A model generated the notes under the pieces. It was not told where the DNA came from. It made no database searches and saw only the letters and a list, made by a program, of their open reading frames with translations. Both the position numbers and the translations under genes were made by a program. Shown one piece after another: positions 47,022 to 58,020 of a stretch of DNA of 64,000 nt (positions are counted from its first letter, which is position 1; each line of letters opens with the position of its first letter). Source of the DNA: Hirundichthys speculiger. Taxonomy: Eukaryota > Chordata > Actinopteri > Beloniformes > Exocoetidae. The DNA is taken from NCBI GenBank assembly GCA_018398805.1, contig JAGFBZ010000855.1, forward strand, positions 2,604,001-2,668,000, written 5' to 3'.

Positions 47022-48860
47022 ACTGTCCTCCATTTGTCAGCTCAGTAAAGATCTGATATGAACACCTCCACAGGGAATACCCATGGAAACTAATGATGGC
47101 CTGAAAGGATCCCATATTTTGTAATTAAGTAATTTTAAAATGTTAATGTTTAATACTGTGGGCTTTTTTCTGTAATTTTGGAGCCATTTCAGTAATTGAT
47201 GTTTTAATGAGAATGCTGTACATAAAATTAATGTTCTTTATAATCATTAGTTCCCAATTTTACATGTTCTACCAGCAAAGCAAATAAAGTACAAGCATTG
47301 TGCAAGTTTTTCAAAGCACCTTTTTGTTCTAAGATCATCAAAATGCATCTCTTTAAACATTTATGCAGACCTCATGTCTATGTAAAGTTCTGTCCTACTT
47401 ACTGTATACTTTAATGTCTAATATATCTTTACAACTCATATAAAGTTCCGGTAATTAAAAGTAGAAGACTGTCCCTGGAGGCTCAAGCTGAGAGGATTCC
47501 TTGTTAGTGGAGAGTTGTGAGAACCAGAGGACTCTTTAACGATGTAACAGGAGCAGAGTTTCATCCAAAGACTATTCAGCTGATAACGTGACTGGGAGGA
47601 ACAGACAATCTTGATCCATAATCAGTTTGCTCTGGCTCCTGTCATGGATGTAACTGCTTGCCTTTGTTGAGCAGATGGAGACACAGGAACAATTTATTAT
47701 CCAAGCTGATGTGAGTTGAAAAAATCCAGACATCAGTGTGTTTGGTCTAATGTGATCTTCATGATATGAGAACTATGGAAAATTGTCAAAACAGTCCCCT
47801 GCGGATATGGAGTTTGATATCATTTATAAGGAAGAAAACAGGAAAAGGAATGAATAAATAAATACAGTTATTAAACAAACTAAACAAAATTTTTCCAAGA
47901 CTTTCCAGGACTAACGTTGTACATTCTAAACATGACTGATACAGCTCATCTTTTAATGTACAGAATTAACCCTTTTGTCAATGTAAGTTTTTTTGTAAGA
48001 CAACTGTAATAGAATTAATCTGTTTATTTTGTTTTTTTAAAATATTTGATTTCCATCTAATATTTGACATACTTGAGTCCTGATAATTGCAGGGGAGATC
48101 CTTGGCAGTGTTTTAACTAGGACAAAAAGACATCAACTCATTTTTTGGACATCAGCTCAGCACTGTCTGGCTTTGGATTCAGTTTCTAATTAAGGCAACT
48201 TCATCTAAATCCATTAAATTACTTTCTATCATGAATGACTTTCTGTCCATTTAGGCATCTGGGGCTATTTATTTAAGTCTTGAAACCTGAAAGTGCTAAT
48301 CTAAGCAAATGTAAACACCCTCAAATTCAAAGTCAAAAAATTATCCTCCTTAATAATTTCATTTCTGAACCAGTGTGCCTCAGGACACAATTCAAACAAC
48401 ACAAATGTCTCACTGTGATAACACATTCTGACTGTACTGTGTATTGATCTGGGTGGCTAATAACCCAGCTTTTACTGGCTGCTTTCTAGCGGAATTCACA
48501 GCATGCATCAGAACAGACTACGTGTGTTCTTTATTTAAGACCTGTCTCCCATGTGCAGTAGCAGCGGCAGGAAGCAGCAGATCCTCTCAGTGAGCAAAGG
48601 GTTCTTTGTGACAAAATAAATAAATAAATAAATAAAATTGACATATCTGTGTCAGGTTTTGTGTATGAAAGGTTACATGCTGACACTTCAATTCATGTAC
48701 ATAAACCAAGCATGTGTGCGTCTCTTCATAACGCACCTTTTCATCTGTCAAAAAGAATAAAGATATCATCTGGTCTTTACCAATTCCTAATCAGGTCAAT
48801 CCAAAATCAGATGAACAACACAATATATTTCTTGCATCATGTCATTATTTATTGAAAAAA
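47022..48860. other. Unique DNA, no gene seen
   Basis: No coding domain or element end recognised; an (AAAT)n array is listed separately. Confidence 0.5.
48612..48637. repeat. (AAAT)n microsatellite
   Basis: Six AAAT units with an extra A-rich start. Confidence 0.9.
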
Positions 48861-48869
48861 AAGTGAAAT

Positions 48870-49060
48870 CAAAATGCAGAAACACAGTATGAAAAATTAA
48901 ATACTGCATCCATATGAATCAAGAGGCTAAGGAGAAGCCAGGTGTTTCTAATTAAATGCACTAAATTAATTGATCATCAGCAGGTGTGAGCATCTCTATA
49001 AAAGCAGTTTTGGCTGGTTGATGATATGGTCATATGAACAATAGCAGAAGGCATACAAGG
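48870..49060 (+). mobile_element. Tc1-type element 5' region fragment
   Basis: GAAGCCAGGTGTTTCTAATT, ATTGATCATCAGCAGGTGTG and CTCTATAAAAGCAGTTTTGG follow the order of the untranslated leader of the Tc1 family whose transposase fossil lies at 6040-6630. The transposase start and body are not present. Confidence 0.6.
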
Positions 49061-49479
49061 TTTTACTATATGGCACAGATCAGGTGATTTCTAATTAATT
49101 GCGTCTTGATAAGCAAAACTATAGAATTTACGTAAAGTGCAGTTTACTTCTCACATGATTGGATCCATTGAGTTTCAGGGCTTTTAGTATGCAAACATTT
49201 TAAAACCTTATGTCTCGGCTGCTTGTTTCATGATTAAGAATGAGGCTTTACACTTTCTGTTGTGTAACATGTGAAGCGCAGCTTGTTCACCTGATATTAG
49301 CTCGCTGCTGTTCTGTCGTGCTGTGAGATGAACAGACAGGCTGACCTTTCAGTCAGTGCTGCTGGGAGCCAACAGAGCTATGCCAGGCTGTGGAGAAGCC
49401 AGCTGAATAGTACAACATTTCCCTTTAATCAAACAGAGACTGGTGTTTGTAATACTATTAAAATCAAACACAAGTTTCC

Positions 49480-49483
<4 letters not shown>
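49061..49483. other. Unique DNA, no gene seen
   Basis: Nothing recognised. Confidence 0.5.

Positions 49484-49558
<75 letters not shown>
49484..49558. repeat. (TA)n microsatellite, 75 bp
   Basis: Uninterrupted alternating TA over 75 bases, self-complementary along its whole length. Confidence 0.97.
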
Positions 49559-49559
<1 letters not shown>

Positions 49560-49560
<1 letters not shown>

Positions 49561-50660
49561 TGAGCTTGTTTCCTAATAAATAAAAAAAAAAAAAAAGCTT
49601 AATAAATATGTGTGACATGATAATGAAATAGACTTAACTGTACATTTTGAAGTGAACGGATGACAGCATTGTCACTCTAAGTGAAGTTAAAAGATAATGA
49701 ATTTCAGAGGGCTACAAGTTGACCTGGAAAAACAGGGAGTGGTGGTTTCATGGAGAGAGTCCTTGCATACATCCAACTAAAACCCCTTTTTGTAGAGCGC
49801 TATAATCGACCACTGCAATAAGACTCCCGCAGGCTTTGAAGATCTTGAGTACATAATAGAGATACCTCTTTTAACAAATATTCATGCTGATATTGTTGTT
49901 TTTATTTTAATGTTTGCTTTGGGTTGCCTACAAACAACTCTTAAATTAATTTATCTAACCAGTCAAATTACGTTCACATCTTCCACACAACAAAGTCCAC
50001 TGTTCCTGCTAGATTAAGCTACTTTTTCAGAGACCCTTAGCATGTTTTTCTTTTCTTTTTCCTTTTTTTCTTTTTTTAACAGAGTGATTAGTCACAAAAG
50101 TAGACTTTTAGGACAAACACATTATTGCACTGCAAGATCAATGTTTTTCTTCTGCTGCAGAAACACATCTCTGTGCTTCACTTTGCAAAGAATAACAACA
50201 CTAACACCATGAGAACAGTGATGTCCTTGGGGTTTGTTTGGAAGTTGTTGCATTCAGTTTCAGCACACTTTTCTGAGAGTGATCCCTGTACATAAAAAGT
50301 AAAGGGAAAAAAAAATACTGCGTAGCTATAGCCATCGTCTTTAGTTTATGTCTATGGTGATTATGCCAGATGAAGCTACAGTTGTGAAGCATTAGCAAAG
50401 AAGAGCTTTGTACATTTAAAGCATAAAATGCCCTTCTCTTCTGAACTACTGAGCCAACCAGACAACTTTAAATTATAGGAGACAATGATGTTTGAAAGCC
50501 ATCCTGAGCTCTGAACCTCAGATCAGAAAGTATCTCATGAGATGTTTAAGAGCACAGGAAGAAGTCTTAAATTATATGGACTTTGAGATGGATCAAAATT
50601 TCAAATGAACAAGCTATGATTGGTGATTTTGAGCAAAACTATACCAGTTTCGATTATTAT
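49560..50660. other. Unique DNA, no gene seen
   Basis: Nothing recognised beyond A- and T-rich patches. Confidence 0.5.
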
Positions 50661-50668
50661 TGTATGTA

Positions 50669-50753
<85 letters not shown>
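50661..50753. repeat. (TG)n-(TA)n compound microsatellite
   Basis: TGTATG units pass into about 11 TG repeats and then into a TA array broken once by TG. Confidence 0.95.
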
Positions 50754-51664
50754 TCCTCCTTCAAATTTAAATTTAATTAATTTAATCTTTTTTTTTTAGG
50801 TTTTCATCTAGTTAGATAACCAATGTATTTATACCATATGAAGATATCCTAATTACTGTTATGCTGTCTACCGTGGTTATAGTTACTTCAGCCGATTTAT
50901 CTGGTTTTCAGCTACCTGGCAAGCAGAGAGTTCTGAAGTATAGAAAAAGGAATAATCTGCATACAGGTGAATCATAGTGCTATTAACTCTTTCACCCTGG
51001 TTATTAATGCAAAATGTAAATAGTGACAGTTCAAGCATGAAGCCTTACGACACACCTCTGTCAGTACTCATAAAGCTGAACTGATGATTATCAAGCCTCT
51101 ACAGCTTGTAATTTACAATTGAGATAGCTTCCCAAACCAACTGTGTGTGTGGTGTGTACGTGTTGTGTTTTTTTTTTTTTGAGAGCTAATTTATTATTGC
51201 ACTTGGCACTGTCCAATCCTTCCGAGGCGGTGTGTCAATTTAATCACTGTCGGCCTTTCTCCTTTTATGTCACATTATGTGATCTTGTATGATTGGAGCA
51301 GCTGTATTTTAACTAAAGCAGCAGTTCATGAAGAACATTTTACTTTGACTTATTAAATTCTTATCATAGTGACATTAACTTTACCACCATCCTGTTTATA
51401 TCATCTTCAATTTTAAACAAACAACCTATCACAAAAACTATGCTGGTTATTCAGAAATATTGCCATTTGATGTGAAATTACATTTTATTATTGGACTGTA
51501 TTATAATCACCAAGGCAACGAGAACTTAATCAAAAGTGGAAATGTATTTGCACAGATGGACTCATATATCATCATTAAAATATTTGTCACCATTGGGCTA
51601 GAGTGTGTGTGTGATTGCAGATCAACATTTTATCCTCTAAAAATCCTTTTTTATTTCATATTTC
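50754..51664. other. Unique DNA, no gene seen
   Basis: A T12 run at about 51169-51180; otherwise nothing recognised. Confidence 0.5.
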
Positions 51665-51671
51665 TAGTTTC

Positions 51672-52061
51672 AGCACAGTGGCTTGGTGGTCAGCACTGTT
51701 GGTGCTGAAGGTTCCTGGTTCCAACCTCAGCAGGGGCCTTTCTGTGTGGAGTTTGCATGTTCTCCCTGTGCTTGCGTGGGTTTCCCCAGGTACTCCGGCT
51801 TCCTCCCACAGTCCAAAGACATGGATGTCAGGTTAATTAGTGGTTCTAAATTGTCCGTAGGAGTGATTATGAGTGTGCATGGTTGTTCGTCTACATGTGG
51901 CCCTGTGATGGACTGGTGACCTGTCTAGGGTGTAGCCCTGGCTTTGACCCGAAGAGAGCTGGGATAGGCTCCAGCAGATCCCTGTGACCCTGCAGAGGAG
52001 TAAGCGGATATAGATGATGGATGGATGGATGGATGGATGGATGGATGAATGGATGGATGGA
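51672..52061 (+). mobile_element. ATGG-tailed retroposon (SINE or RTE-like 3' end)
   Basis: The copy runs from AGCACAGTGGCTTGGTGGTC through GGAGTTTGCATGTTCTCCC, TACTCCGGCTTCCTCCCACA, GTCCAAAGACATGGATGTCA and GATAGGCTCCAGCAGATCCC to a (GGAT)n tail at about 52016-52061. It is flanked by a 7-bp duplication TAGTTTC (51665-51671 and 52062-52068). It is the best preserved of at least five copies in the window and encodes no protein. A 5' tRNA-like box (GGTTCCTGGTTCCAACC) suggests a SINE, while the tail and 3' end resemble RTE-type LINEs. Confidence 0.82.
52016..52061. repeat. (GGAT)n tail array
   Basis: Eleven GGAT-type units with one GAAT variant form the retroposon tail. Confidence 0.93.
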
Positions 52062-52164
52062 TAGTTTCGTCAGAAGCTGAGAAATTAAATGTTTTAGTGG
52101 TTTGTCTCAGGTTCCCTTGTAAACTCTTAGAAAAAAGATATTTTAGATCTGAATGGGTTTAAGT

Positions 52165-53179
52165 TGGGGGTGCAACGGTACAGGTGGCTCACGGTACAGT
52201 CACGGTACCTCAGTTTTTGTGTCACTGTTTCAGTACGGATTCGGTAGAGTTTCAGACCACCCGCTAACCCTAAACCCGCGAACACAAGATACCGAGTTTG
52301 CGGAAAGCGCAACTTGCATGTCGGTGCGTAAAAGAGCGCATCCAAATGGAATAAATGTGCGTCCACCTGGTCACAGATCAACATACCTCTCGATTACGCA
52401 TCATCGTATTACTTGCATACAATTTTATTCTCTTGAGGTCAGAGGATGTCTGGTCAGCAGTTGTGGTGGATGTGGGAATAGTCAGGGCCAGACACGTCAG
52501 TCTGTACAGCTGTGGCATGATCTCATTCAGATGTCTACTGGTGGAGGAAACCAAGGAGATCTTTGTCTCTGGTGTCAAGCTGGAAAAGATTGGATGTGTG
52601 AATTCATTTCCAATATGTCTGAAAACTGTTGGTGGTCAAGGAGGGACAGGAATATTAATTGTTCGTTATCTTTAAATGTGCATCCAATGATTTGTTCTGC
52701 AGTATTTTAAAAAGCACATCAGCTGTGCCAAGATGCACAACTGGTAACAACTGGATCTTACGCAGGTAAGATCCCGGGTTTAGGGAGATGGAAGATTGCG
52801 TTCTGTTAACTGTTTTCACTCCCTCGCCGGTGTATTCAACAGCAAAATCAAAATGCTTCCACACCGGTGATTAATACAAGTTTTTCTCAATTTCTCCGCT
52901 ACCGCTGGCCATGCCTGCTTGTTTTGTTTTTTTTCCTTTTTTCTGCATCTATGAGCTGCAGCCAACTGGCCAAAGAGTGATAGGCTGGTCACTGTGAGTG
53001 AGCAGAGGCGAATGGACATTGACATGCAGTGGCAGGCCTGTTGCCTAAAAGGCATGCATGCTCATGTGCAAGTCCAATGCAGTTATTGGAACATAAATAC
53101 TGCGGGACATAAAAGCGTATTGTCCTGTGCAGGTCGTACCGAACGGTTCAGTATTTTACCGAGTACCATTGCATCCCTA
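52165..53179 (-). mobile_element. hAT-type element with BED-finger transposase remnant
   Basis: The left end TGGGGGTGCAACGGTAC and the right end, complement of TAGGGATGCAATGGTAC, match at 14 of 17 positions. The flanking octamers GTTTAAGT (52157-52164) and GTTTAATT (53180-53187) match at 7 of 8. On the minus strand a frame reads VWKHFDFAVEYTGEGVKTVN (about 52804-52863), which resembles the start of a BED-type zinc finger of hAT transposases, but the cysteines that should follow are replaced by unrelated sequence. The element is thus a deletion derivative of a BED/hAT transposon. A 185-codon plus frame across its left half is antisense chance. Confidence 0.78.
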
Positions 53180-53189
53180 GTTTAATTTA

Positions 53190-53695
53190 CTTCCACATTA
53201 AGCCTGGTTTATGCTTCAGTGTCAAAGCAACAGCGTGGCGCCGAACCCTACAGCATAAACTACATCAGAACCTGACGTACACCTCTCTCAAATGTTACTA
53301 TGGATCATGTCGACGCAGATCTCAACAAATGTGGCTGGTCTGTTTTGGTTGTATTGTTCTTCATCTTCATGTTTCCTACTTCTACTTTTGTTGTCCTTTT
53401 TCAAGCCAGATTGATTGATTGATTGGTGCAGTTTTTTAATGGAAACATTTAAAATTACAAGATTACTTACACAAGATATTCTTTATTTACCCCCATTGCT
53501 ATGTCTAAGAGGCATGTAGGAAGTAAATAAAAGGAAGCACAGGATTGCAGGCTACAGTGCTGTAGAAAAGAATCCAACACTGCCACCTAGGGTTTGGTGT
53601 AATTACAGAGTGACACAAAGGACAATGGACAAACACAAACAACCAGCAGCGATGTCCTATATGTGGTCAACTTAGAAGCATCAGTCGGGCTTTCC
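53190..53695. mobile_element. Possible PIF/Harbinger- or hAT-like MITE
   Basis: The left end reads AAGCCTGGTTTATGCTTC and the right end is the complement of AAGCCCGACTGATGCTTC, a 14-of-18 match. The phrase AGCCTGGTTTATGCTTC with nearby GCGCCGAACCCTAC is familiar from a fish MITE. No target duplication was resolved and the class is uncertain. Confidence 0.42.
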
Positions 53696-53699
53696 TCCT

Positions 53700-55600
53700 C
53701 CATATCAAAACTCTGTTGCTAAATCAATCTTTTAAACAGCCTGTTTATCAACGTGTTAATATCTGCTTACATGCATGTCTGAAGTTAAATAATTATATCT
53801 CACTTCAAAATATAATTCAAAACAAGAATGTAAATACAATCACATTTCCTAATTTATGGGGTATTATATCTGGTTTATCCAAAATCCCTCACGCATTCAG
53901 AATAAATGTGGATTCCTTGCACAGTGAGTAATGAAAGATTTTGGTCTAAGCCACATAACAGTCATTTCTTCAGTGGTTCAACTAGTTTTTCTGGCAACAG
54001 ATCAAGTTTTTCAGTACTGCTGTTTAGAAGAAAACAAAATTATAAAACATTTTAACAACAACCTTGGTTCATTGTTCTGGGTAGTCTTAACATTTTTTTA
54101 AAAACAGTTTTAAGAAGGGTGTGTGTGGATGTGTGTGTGTTTTTCTATTTTGGTATTCACAGTTTAATGATCTCCTTATGGTACAAGCCCAATCTTCAGT
54201 ATGGGACATAAAATTCATTTAAATAGACAACAAATGTGTGTCTTCTCCCTTTTTTTGTTATCTGAACTAACCTTGTGCAAAAATCAGCTCCTGTATATAG
54301 GTGAAATATTTTGATTTACATAGATTATGTCTGCACTGTTACTCCTGGACAGCTGGCCGTTGAGGCAGTGAATATGAATTTAACCAGAAAGTAGTTTTGA
54401 CACTGGAGTTGGGCCAAATGTGAAAGGCTGATCTAATAGCAGCCCTGGGTTTATTTCCATGTACGGTGCACTCTCAAGGTCATATAGACGTGGTTTAGAG
54501 CCGATACGCTGCTTATCTTCTCCTCGGGCCAGACTGGATAACCCCATTAATCAAGTGGTGTTAGTTACAGAGGCAAGGCTCTGAGTGAATGGGCATGCCA
54601 AGTTTTATTTTTGCATTTAAACATATGCACATACATTTTGATTTTTTACATAATTTCAAGAACTGGATCTTGTGTGAGCTGGTTTTAAAAAACTAAGATG
54701 ATTTTCACAACTTATGTCTGCTGTGAGTAACAGTATGAACCCATATTAAAGCATAGATACTCCCTTGTTCAACATTTCCTGTTATCAAAAGCAAAAGTAA
54801 GGCACTTACTACATATGGATGCATCTTCAGATGCTTGTGCAGACTGCAGTAGAGGTTGTGGACCATTTGAAAGAAGATAAATGATGAAGTTACAAAGTTG
54901 GGTTCATTCATCGACAGCACAATTGCCTTACTCTATGTTATCTCCTCAACTCTCTCTGTCACTGTCTCAATGTGTAATGTACTGTAAAATGGATCTTGCT
55001 TCACTAAACCCCCTTTATTAGTTTTTCTTTTTATAGGGTGCGATTTGCACAAATAATTTCCTGGTCTCCATATGTCTGCTATGGGCCAGCACTCAGGGTT
55101 TTCCTGTTTAAAATTGGCATTTGTGCAGCATTGCAGAGCTTTTTGTGTGTCATATCTGGATATGTACACATGAACACTTCTTTTGAAAACCACATAATCC
55201 AAGTTTAAATACATTACAGCTGGCCATGAACCCTACATTTTGGATTTTATGGATTACTTTGAGTCCACTGCTAAATAAAATATACATATTACCTGCTCCA
55301 AACTTTTTGTCCTTTTTCTGATCCAGAGCAAGTGAAATTTTAAACTAGGTGAACCAGTGCAATTTTTTCTCCTATTTCTTATTTATTTTTTGTTGTAAAT
55401 TGCTACCATATCTACTGAAACAGCAGGATGGAATGAAGCAGAGGCGTGTGGGTTGGTTTTTTTGAGTTTTCACTCAAACCATGCATCTAGCCTTTTAATT
55501 TTTCAAAACAACCACCGAGACCCTACTGTAACCTCAAATTTCAGATGAGACTTTAAATTTGGCAAAAATTACTCCTTATACAATTAGGAAACTAGATATA
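53700..55600. other. Mostly unique DNA, no gene seen
   Basis: No gene recognised. The stretch 54410-54610 has mixed composition with CCCATTAATCAAG and a GATA-type CTTATCT word and might be a regulatory element. A TG-rich patch is at 54118-54142. Confidence 0.42.
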
Positions 55601-55605
55601 TATTT

Positions 55606-55700
55606 CACTGGTGACCTGTACCCCTTATTTATTGGTGTACCCCTGCCTTTCGCCCGAAGAGAGCCGGGAGAGGCTAGCTATGGGCTATGGATGGATATGT
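55606..55700 (+). mobile_element. 3' fragment of ATGG-tailed retroposon
   Basis: CACTGGTGACCTGTACCCC, CTTTCGCCCGAAGAGAGCCG and a terminal ATGGATGGATATG correspond to the last 100 bp of the family at 51672-52061. Confidence 0.65.
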
Positions 55701-55780
55701 ACAGTATTTCATGCAGCTCATTCTGTGTGGCCTAGCATTTTCGGACTGAATGAGTGTGCTGACTTGACTTTATTTTATTA

Positions 55781-55783
<3 letters not shown>

Positions 55784-55846
<63 letters not shown>
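55784..55846. repeat. (TA)n microsatellite, ~62 bp
   Basis: Alternating TA array following a TATTTATATA entry. Confidence 0.96.
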
Positions 55847-55849
<3 letters not shown>

Positions 55850-55851
<2 letters not shown>

Positions 55852-56334
55852 AACAAACATGAAACACAAAACACTCAAATTGCAACAACAGCATGACACA
55901 AACTACTGAGAGACAGATGCAGCTGCAGTGTAAATGGCTATAAGGAAGCCAGGAATGTCCAGATTGGTCTACTGAAAATCCTGAAAAGAAAGTTAAATCC
56001 AACTTGCAAGACACGCGTGCAGTTTATCTTCATCTGTACATACATGTCCGCCATATACTTTACTAAATTCTTATTTCTCAATATTAACTGCACTACTAAT
56101 AAATGTTAATTTAATGAACACATACTGTACACCAATTAAAATAATACCGATCGAATGTTAAACTCCCTCTGTTTTTATTGTGCTATTTATTGATTTTTGT
56201 GAGTGAGTTGGGAACTTAAGTTGAATACATTGCCCCCAGAGATCTCTTCTTACATACATAATCAAAATACATGGCGTACTTATATACTGTGCTTTTTTTA
56301 TTTTGTAGACTGCCCAAAGTGCTTTTATACTACA
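55850..56334. other. Unique DNA, no gene seen
   Basis: Nothing recognised. Confidence 0.5.
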
Positions 56335-56560
56335 AGCCATATTTACCCATTTACGCACATATTCATACACTGAAGCACTTTTATATCCATTGGAGTCTAT
56401 ATGTGGCCTTTTAGTTTAGCCAGTGCTTTTAACTATATACAATAACATTCTGATAAAGACATTTGGGCCAGCATGTGGTTCATTGGCCTCTGCAGTCCTC
56501 ATGCATCCTTGGGCATGACAGAGATTCAAACATCAACCTTTTGACAGTCAAATCATTCTA
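56335..56560 (-). mobile_element. Old dispersed repeat, part split by Tc1
   Basis: Words TTTACCCATTTACGCACATA, TTCATACACTGAAGCA, CATCCTTGGGCATGACAGAG and ATTCAAACATCAACCTTTTG match, on the minus strand, the repeat type seen at 9415-9660. The repeat resumes after the Tc1 element at 57997 with CCTCCTGAGCCACATCC, the other end of the same family. Confidence 0.55.
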
Positions 56561-57994
56561 CAGTGCCTTCCGAAAGTATTTGTCCCCCTTGAACTTTTCA
56601 ACCTTTTGCCACATTTCAGGCTTCAAACATAAAGTTTTTAAATGCGTTAATACTTTGTAGCACCACCTTTTTGCTGCAATTACAGCTGCAGGTCTCTTGG
56701 GGTTTGTCTCTATCAGTTTAACACATCCAGAGACTGAAATTCTTGCCCATTCCTCCTTGCAAAACAGTTGGAGCTCAGTGAGGTTGGATGGAGAGCGTTT
56801 GTGAACAGCAGTCTTCAGCTCTTTCCACAGATTCTGGATTGGATTCAGGTCTGGACTTTGACTTGGCCATTCTAACACCTGGATACGTTAATTTGTGAAC
56901 CATTCCATTGTAGATTTGGCTTTATGTTTTGGATCATTGTCCTGTTGGAAGATAAATCTCCGTCCCAGTCTCAGGTCTTTTGCAGACTACAACAGGTTTT
57001 CTTCCAGAATGGTCCTGTATTTGGCTCCATCCATCTTTCCATTAATTTTAACCATCTTCTCTGTCCCTGCTGAAGAAAAGCAGGCCCAAACCATGATGCT
57101 GCCACCACCATGTTTGACAGTGGGGATGGTGTGTTCAGGGTGATGAGCTGTGTTGCTTTTACGCCAAACATATTGTTTTGCATTGTGGCCAAAGAGTTCG
57201 ATTTTGGTTTCAAACTTTAAACAAGACTTTTTGTGGATATCTTTGAGAAATGGCTTTCTTTTTGCCACTCTTCCATAAAGGCCAGATTTGTGCAGTGTAG
57301 GACTGATTGTTGTCCTATGGACAGACTCTCCCACCTCAGCTGTAGATCTCTGCAGTTCATCCAGAGTGATCATGGGCCTCTTGGCTGCATCTCTGATCAG
57401 TCTTCTCCTTGTTCGAAATGAAAGTTCAGAGGGACAGCTGGGTCTTGGTAGATTTGCAGTGGTCTGATACTCCTTCCATTTCAATATGATTGCTTGCACA
57501 GTGCTCCTTGAGATGTTTAAAGCTTGGGAAATCTTTTTGCATCCACATCCGGCTTTAAACTTCTCCACAACAGTATCTGGGACCTGCCTGGTGTGTTCCT
57601 TGGTCTTCATGATGCTCTCTGAGCTTTAAACAGAACCCTGAGACTATGACAGAGCAGGTGCATTTATACGGAGACTTGATTACACACAGATGGATTCTAT
57701 TGATCATCATCAGTCATTCAGGACAACATTGGATCATTCAGAGATCCTCACTGAACTTCTGGAGTCAGTTTGCTGCACTGAAAGTTAAAAGGCCCAATAA
57801 TATTGCACACCCCACTTTTCAGTGTTTTATTTGTTAGAAAAGTTTAAAATATCCAATAAATTTCATTCCACTTAATGATTGTGTCCCACTTGTTGTTGAT
57901 TCTTGACATAAAATTGAAACTTGATATCTTTGAAGCCTGAAATGTGGCAAAAGGTTGAAAAGTTCAAGGGGGCGAATATTTTCGCAAGGCACTG
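56561..57994 (-). mobile_element. Tc1-type transposon, structurally complete
   Basis: The ends CAGTGCCTTCCGAAAG and the complement of CAGTGCCTTGCGAAAA open 67-bp terminal inverted repeats that differ at only 4 positions. TA dinucleotides flank both sides (56559-56560 and 57995-57996), as Tc1 insertion requires. At 1434 bp it holds one transposase gene on the minus strand (56645-57610) that is inactivated. Its target was an older repeat, which is split at CATTC-TA-CCTCCTGAGCC. Confidence 0.93.
56645..57610 (-). pseudogene. Tc1 transposase, inactivated
   Basis: The gene starts MKTKEHTRQV. Residues 1-115 form the paired-type DNA-binding region (KISQALNISRSTVQAIILKW; later GLYGRVAKRKPFL); a GGGSIMVW block follows near residue 170. 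A DDE transposase must cut and join the element ends with two Asp and one Glu. Here about 20 residues are missing at residue 133 (near 57211), where the family carries the first Asp. The second Asp is present in QQDNDPKH (codon 56939-56941). The Glu is replaced by Gln in DLNPIQNLW (codon 56834-56836). There are in-frame stops TAG at 56987-56989 and TAA at 56888-56890, and a one-base gain in a T5 run at 56668-56672 shifts the end of the frame. The rest stays in one frame, so decay is recent relative to other copies here. Confidence 0.92.
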
Positions 57995-57996
57995 TA

Positions 57997-58020
57997 CCTC
58001 CTGAGCCACATCCACCCCAA
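57997..58020 (-). mobile_element. Old dispersed repeat, second part
   Basis: CCTCCTGAGCCACATCCACC joins 56560 when the Tc1 element is removed, restoring a phrase typical of the repeat end. Confidence 0.5.

Noticed and set aside
49328..49618. Frames encoding alternating Ile-Tyr runs, also at 50583-50780 and 55611-56014
   Set aside because: These are translations of (TA)n arrays.
52153..52710. 185-codon plus-strand open frame, one of the longest in the window
   Set aside because: It lies antisense to and across the left end of a hAT element and begins before the element boundary. Its composition shows no domain, and it overlaps other open frames, so it is chance.
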